Below, in pieces: positions 60,341-64,000 of a DNA stretch of 64,000 bases. A program made the translations under genes and the position numbers. Origin of the DNA: Phenylobacterium sp. (GTDB lineage: Bacteria > Pseudomonadota > Alphaproteobacteria > Caulobacterales > Caulobacteraceae); contig NZ_SCVD01000012.1 in NCBI RefSeq assembly GCF_004297125.1, positions 151,061-215,060 on the forward strand. The letters are read 5' to 3'. The first letter of the stretch is position 1. Every line of letters begins with the position of its first letter. The notes under the pieces were generated by a model. The model saw only the letters and a list, made by a program, of their open reading frames with translations, was not told where the DNA came from and searched no databases.

Positions 60341-60778
60341 CTAACTCGGGACCCGGCGCCAGGCCTGGATACGGTATGGGCCCTTCTTGCCGCCACCTTC
60401 CAGGAGGTCGTCGACCATTTCGTAGCTGTCCAACGCGTGGTCGAAATTCAAGCGGCCCCGCTGGTAGCCCAGAATGATCCGGTCCCAAACCTTCGAACCG
60501 ATCCACGCCTGGACCAGCGGGCCGTCCGGCGGCCAGATGGCGAGCAGTGTCGTTCCATCGGCCTTGGCGGCTTCCAGGTGGTCGCCCGTTTCAACGCCGT
60601 CGCCTGACGACCATGGATCAAAGCCCCGAATGGTGAGGCCGGCGTCCCGGAGCGCCCGGACCCATCGGCCATCGCCCGCCCCAATCTCGATGATCGGGCC
60701 CGAGGCGTGCCGCTTCACAAAGACCACGACCTGGTCCGTCACGGGGGACAAGAGCTGCTGATCGTAGTCAGGAATCAC
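60341..60778 (-). CDS. Short methyltransferase-like (Rossmann) protein
   Basis: Protein of 145 residues starting with GTG at 60778. It has SAM-binding motif I (GPIIEIGAGDGRWVRALRDAG, then a D/E at the end of the next strand, RGFDPW), followed by VWDRIILGY at a position like motif II–III. The remaining C-terminal half of a normal methyltransferase is missing, so it is shorter than typical. No substrate can be assigned. It lies 19 bases downstream of rnj, so probably cotranscribed. Confidence 0.65.
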   Translation of the reverse strand: MIPDYDQQLLSPVTDQVVVFVKRHASGPIIEIGAGDGRWVRALRDAGLTIRGFDPWSSGDGVETGDHLEAAKADGTTLLAIWPPDGPLVQAWIGSKVWDRIILGYQRGRLNFDHALDSYEMVDDLLEGGGKKGPYRIQAWRRVPS

Positions 60779-60797
60779 GTCGGGAAGGGCTCCAGCG

Positions 60798-62477
60798 TTA
60801 GATTCGCAGCACCGTCGTCTCGACGACCGGCCGGCGGCCCCAGATCCGCTGGCTGGCCTTCTTCACGCCGCGGGAGATGGCCTTCTCGATGCTCTCGTCG
60901 AATTCGGCTTCGTCGCCCTTCAGGCGCTTCAGCGCGCGCTCGGCCTCGTCGGCCAGCTCGTTCAGCACCTGGTCCAGATGGTCCTCGTCCTCGGTCGGCA
61001 GGCCCAGCGCGCGGACCTGCGGCCCACTGACGATCCGTCCGCGCTCGTCCAGGACCACTGACACCGCCAGCACGCCGTTGAAGGCCGCGTGCCGGCGTTC
61101 CCGGAGCGCGTCGCCGTTCTCGGGCGTGACCACGCCGGCGTCGACATAGAGGCGGCCCGCCTGGACCTCGTCGATGATCTCGGCGCGGCCGGGCGCCAGG
61201 CGAACCATGTCGCCGTTGCGCGGCGTCACCTGCTGCGGCACCTGCAGGTCGCGGGCGAAGGCGGCGTGCTCCATCAGGTGGCGCCGCTCGCCGTGCGTCG
61301 GCACCGCGATCGTAGGCCGCGCCCAGGCGTACATCTCGGCCAGTTCGTCGCGGCAAGGGTGGCCCGAGACGTGGATGCCCGGATGGTCGCGCTCGGTGTA
61401 GAGCCGCACGCCACGCTCGGTCAGCTTGTTCTGCACGTTGCGGATCGGGATCTCATTGCCCGGGATCACCCGGGACGAGAACACGACGCTGTCGCCTGAG
61501 TTCAGGTTCACATGCGGATGGGTGCCCTCGGCGATCCGGGCCAACGCCGCCCGCGCCTCGCCCTGGCTGCCGGTGCAGAGGTACAGCACCGCGTTCTCGG
61601 GCAGGTGCTTGGCCTCGGTGTCGTCGAGGAACGGCTTGATGTCCTGCATCAGGCCGACCGACTTCGCCGCCGCCGCCATCCGGTGCATAGAACGGCCCGC
61701 CAGGCAGACGCGCCGGCCGTTGGCTTCGGCGGCCCGGATCACGCTGTCCATCCGCGCCACATTCGACGCGAAGCACGCGACGGCCACCTTGCCCTTCAGG
61801 CTCCCGATCAGGTTGATCATGGCCTTGCGGACGTCGGCCTCGGAGCCGGCGTGCCCGTCCACGAAGACGTTGGTGCTGTCGCAGACCATCGCCAGCACGC
61901 CCTCGTCGCCCAGCTTGCGGATGGCGTCGATGTCGGTGGGTCCGCCCAGCAGCGGGTCGGGGTCGATCTTCCAGTCGCCGGTGTGGAGGATCGTCCCCAG
62001 CGGGGTGCGGATCGCCAGGCCGTTCGGCTCGGGGATCGAGTGGGTGAGCGTGATCAGCTCCAGCTTGAACGGGCCCAGCTCGATGGTCCCGCCCAGGGGC
62101 ACCTCGGTGATCTGGGCCTCGTCCAGCAGATCCGCCTCGCGCAGCTTCTCGCGCAGGATGAAGGCGGTGAAGGGGGTCGCGAAGATCGGCGCCTTGAAGC
62201 GCGGCCACAGGTGCGCCACCGCGCCGATGTGATCCTCGTGAGCGTGGGTCAGCACGATGCCCAGCAGGCGGTGGGCGTTCTCTTCCATGAACGCGGGATC
62301 CGGCAGGATCACCTCGACGCCGGGCGTCGTCTGATCGCCGAACGTCACGCCCAGGTCGACGACGATCCACTTGCGGTCGTGCGCCGGCCCGAAGCCGTAC
62401 AGATTGAAGTTCATGCCGATCTCGTTCGACCCGCCGAGCGGCAGGAAGACGAGTTCGTCGTTTTGGGTTTTTGCCAT
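60798..62477 (-). CDS. rnj: Ribonuclease J
   Basis: Metallo-beta-lactamase/beta-CASP RNase (endo- and 5' exonuclease) of 559 residues, acting in RNA processing and decay. The zinc motif H78-x-H80-x-D82-H83 is in LTHAHEDHIG, with the beta-CASP part (about 200–370; DSTNVFVDGHAGSEADV) and later GHPCRDEL and PTHGERRHL motifs. The start is fixed at the family N-terminus (62477). It overlaps coaX by one base (TGATG). Confidence 0.95.
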   Translation of the reverse strand: MAKTQNDELVFLPLGGSNEIGMNFNLYGFGPAHDRKWIVVDLGVTFGDQTTPGVEVILPDPAFMEENAHRLLGIVLTHAHEDHIGAVAHLWPRFKAPIFATPFTAFILREKLREADLLDEAQITEVPLGGTIELGPFKLELITLTHSIPEPNGLAIRTPLGTILHTGDWKIDPDPLLGGPTDIDAIRKLGDEGVLAMVCDSTNVFVDGHAGSEADVRKAMINLIGSLKGKVAVACFASNVARMDSVIRAAEANGRRVCLAGRSMHRMAAAAKSVGLMQDIKPFLDDTEAKHLPENAVLYLCTGSQGEARAALARIAEGTHPHVNLNSGDSVVFSSRVIPGNEIPIRNVQNKLTERGVRLYTERDHPGIHVSGHPCRDELAEMYAWARPTIAVPTHGERRHLMEHAAFARDLQVPQQVTPRNGDMVRLAPGRAEIIDEVQAGRLYVDAGVVTPENGDALRERRHAAFNGVLAVSVVLDERGRIVSGPQVRALGLPTEDEDHLDQVLNELADEAERALKRLKGDEAEFDESIEKAISRGVKKASQRIWGRRPVVETTVLRI

Positions 62478-63250
62478 CAGGCCTTCGTTGAATGGCGGCG
62501 CCAGATTTCCAGCATGCCGCGAATGGTGAGGTCGGAGTCGAAATGGTCGATCGCCATCGTCGCTCCGTGGAACAGTGAAGCGACCCCGCCCGTGCCGATG
62601 ACGGTCATCGGGCGGTCCCACTCCGATTTGATGCGCGCGACCAGCCCTTCGATCAGGCCGATGTAACCCCAGAAGACGCCGGACTGCATGGCGCCGACCG
62701 TGTCCTTGCCGATGATCCGCTGCGGCTTCTGGATCGCGACGCGAGGCAGTTTCGCCGCCGCGTTGTGCAAGGCCTCCATCGACAGGTTGATCCCCGGCGC
62801 GATCACCCCGCCCTCGAACCCCCCGTCCGCGGCGATCACGTCGAAGGTGGTCGCGGTGCCGGAGTCGATGACGATCAGCGCGCCCGGATAGACGATGTGC
62901 GCGCCGATGGCGTTGACCAGGCGGTCCGCGCCGGCCTCGGAAGGCTTGTCGATGCGGATGGGAATACCCAGCTCGACGTTCTCGCCGATCACCAGCGGTT
63001 CCACATGTAGGTATCGCCGGGCCAGATTGCGAAGATTGAAGATCGACTGCGGCACCACGCTCGAGATGATGCAGCCGTCGAACGCGCCCATGGCGAGCCC
63101 GGCCATGCCCAGCAACTGGGATAGCCAGACGGCATACTCGTCGGCCGTGCGGGTGGAATGGGTCGCGGCGCGCCACTGGGCGATCCACGTCTGGCCGTCG
63201 TGCACCGCGAAGAGAGTGTTGGTGTTGCCCTGTTCGATGGCCAGCAGCAT
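62477..63250 (-). CDS. coaX: Type III pantothenate kinase
   Basis: First step of CoA synthesis, 257 residues, ATP-dependent phosphorylation of pantothenate. Family motifs are [16 protein letters not shown], the GADR motif (D109, R110), and [14 protein letters not shown] (D129, T132). The usual first-motif aspartate (DxGNT) is glutamate here (E6). Starts immediately after the birA stop and overlaps rnj by one base, a birA–coaX–rnj operon typical of this group. Confidence 0.94.
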   Translation of the reverse strand: MLLAIEQGNTNTLFAVHDGQTWIAQWRAATHSTRTADEYAVWLSQLLGMAGLAMGAFDGCIISSVVPQSIFNLRNLARRYLHVEPLVIGENVELGIPIRIDKPSEAGADRLVNAIGAHIVYPGALIVIDSGTATTFDVIAADGGFEGGVIAPGINLSMEALHNAAAKLPRVAIQKPQRIIGKDTVGAMQSGVFWGYIGLIEGLVARIKSEWDRPMTVIGTGGVASLFHGATMAIDHFDSDLTIRGMLEIWRRHSTKA

Positions 63251-63988
63251 TCACGCCCCTCCGAAGAATACGTCGCCCGCCGTTATGCGCTCAAGGGCGC
63301 CGTCGTCCAGCCTGAGCCTGAGCGCGCCGTCGAGGTCCAGGCCCTCGGCCACGCCGCTCAGCGTGCGGTTCGGCAGCCGGGCCTCGCAGCGCTGGCCCAG
63401 GCCGGTGGCCCGCTCGGACCAGCCGGCGGCGATGGGCGGAAACCCCTGCGTCGCCCAGGCCGTCCGCCAGCGCTCGAACGCCGTCGCCAGGACGTCCAGC
63501 GCCACCATGGGATCGGGCGGCGGCCTGGCCATGTGGTCGGCGAAGGCCGTCGCCGGCCGCTCCACGTCCTGCGGCGCGTGCTTCAGGTTGATCCCCACGC
63601 CCACGGCCAGCCACAGCCGCCCGTCGGGGCGCGAACCGGACTCCACCAGGATGCCAACCGCCTTCCTGCCATGCACCAGCACGTCGTTCGGCCACTTCAG
63701 CCGCGCCGCGCCGGGCCCCAGGCAGGTCTCGGCCAGGTCGCAGGCCGCCAGGGCCGCCACGAAGGAAAGCTGTGCGGCCTCGGCCGGCGGCCGGTCGGTG
63801 AGGGTCAGCAGCGTCGCCGCCAGGTTGCCCGTCTCGGTCGACCAGGCCCGCCCCCGGCGGCCACGCCCGGCCGTCTGTACGCCGGCGGTGATCCAGACCG
63901 GTCCCGCCTCCCCCGCCTCGGCGCGGCGGCGCGCCTCGGCGTTGGTGGAATCCAGTTCGACGTAGGACTCGATCGGGGGGCGGGTCAT
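63251..63988 (-). CDS. birA: Biotin--[acetyl-CoA-carboxylase] ligase
   Basis: Attaches biotin to the acetyl-CoA carboxylase carrier protein, 245 residues. It is the short form without the N-terminal DNA-binding domain, so not a repressor. Motifs: SYVELDSTNAEARRRAEAG, the biotinyl-AMP loop QTAGRGRRGRAW and LKWPNDVLVHGRKAVGILVE. Its ATG is at 63988, 12 bases from the right edge. The gene before it on this strand lies outside the window. Confidence 0.95.
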   Translation of the reverse strand: MTRPPIESYVELDSTNAEARRRAEAGEAGPVWITAGVQTAGRGRRGRAWSTETGNLAATLLTLTDRPPAEAAQLSFVAALAACDLAETCLGPGAARLKWPNDVLVHGRKAVGILVESGSRPDGRLWLAVGVGINLKHAPQDVERPATAFADHMARPPPDPMVALDVLATAFERWRTAWATQGFPPIAAGWSERATGLGQRCEARLPNRTLSGVAEGLDLDGALRLRLDDGALERITAGDVFFGGA

Positions 63989-64000
63989 CCTCCTCTCCCC

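Overview
The window is a GC-rich, gene-dense chromosomal segment of an alphaproteobacterium of the Caulobacteraceae type; Phenylobacterium or a close relative is my best guess. The grounds are inference from gene content and order: a dnaE–rpsB–tsf–pyrH–frr–uppS–cdsA–dxr–rseP–bamA–skp–lpxD–fabZ–lpxA–lpxI–lpxB cluster with LpxI instead of LpxH, an E1-beta subunit carrying its own lipoyl domain, the direct-repeat (GTTC-N7-GTTC) type of LexA box, and birA–coaX–rnj–mce–proS–lolC–lolD in one run. Nearly all genes are housekeeping. No tRNA, rRNA, insertion sequence, prophage, CRISPR array or replication origin was seen, and no gene-free stretch exceeds 300 bases.

Layout. 1–4.1 kb (minus): pyruvate dehydrogenase operon pdhA–pdhB–(GFA-family protein)–pdhC, every junction overlapping by 4 bases, with pdhC running off the left edge. 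4.1–5.7 kb: ftsB and eno. 5.8–9.5 kb: a crotonase-fold enzyme, a small secreted protein, a PhoX-like Tat-exported protein, rpmF and a MAPEG membrane protein. 9.5–11.7 kb: pyrG and secG. 11.8–16.3 kb: an accessory stretch (GNAT, VOC protein, TetR regulator with a candidate operator, alpha/beta hydrolase, PEP-CTERM protein, LuxR-type regulator) lying between secG and tpiA. 16.3–25.1 kb: tpiA, a PpiD-like foldase, trpE, then after a porin and two small genes trpG–trpD–trpC. 25.1–28.3 kb: lexA with its own SOS box, an ASCH-like protein and comEC. 28.4–32.4 kb: a second PEP-CTERM protein, gltX, gltA and a small protein.

32.4–47.3 kb (minus): lipid A synthesis, outer-membrane assembly, isoprenoid and phospholipid synthesis, and translation factors, read from rpsB down to lpxB. 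47.4–51.5 kb: a small secreted protein, dnaE, and a 29-residue membrane peptide with its own LexA box. 51.5–60.3 kb: a VOC protein, nucleoside hydrolase, membrane protein, lolD–lolC–proS, a DUF1467 protein, mce and a fused double CoA-transferase. 60.3–64 kb: a short methyltransferase-like protein, rnj, coaX and birA.

The most interesting item is the tiny gene at 51301–51390, too short for ordinary gene calling. It encodes a 29-residue single-pass peptide immediately upstream of dnaE. Its promoter carries a perfect GAAC-N7-GAAC LexA box in the same orientation as the one in front of lexA in this window. It matches in size, topology and control the SOS-induced Caulobacter division inhibitor SidA. 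With lexA it would make a complete DNA-damage checkpoint pair (sensor/repressor and division inhibitor) in one window.
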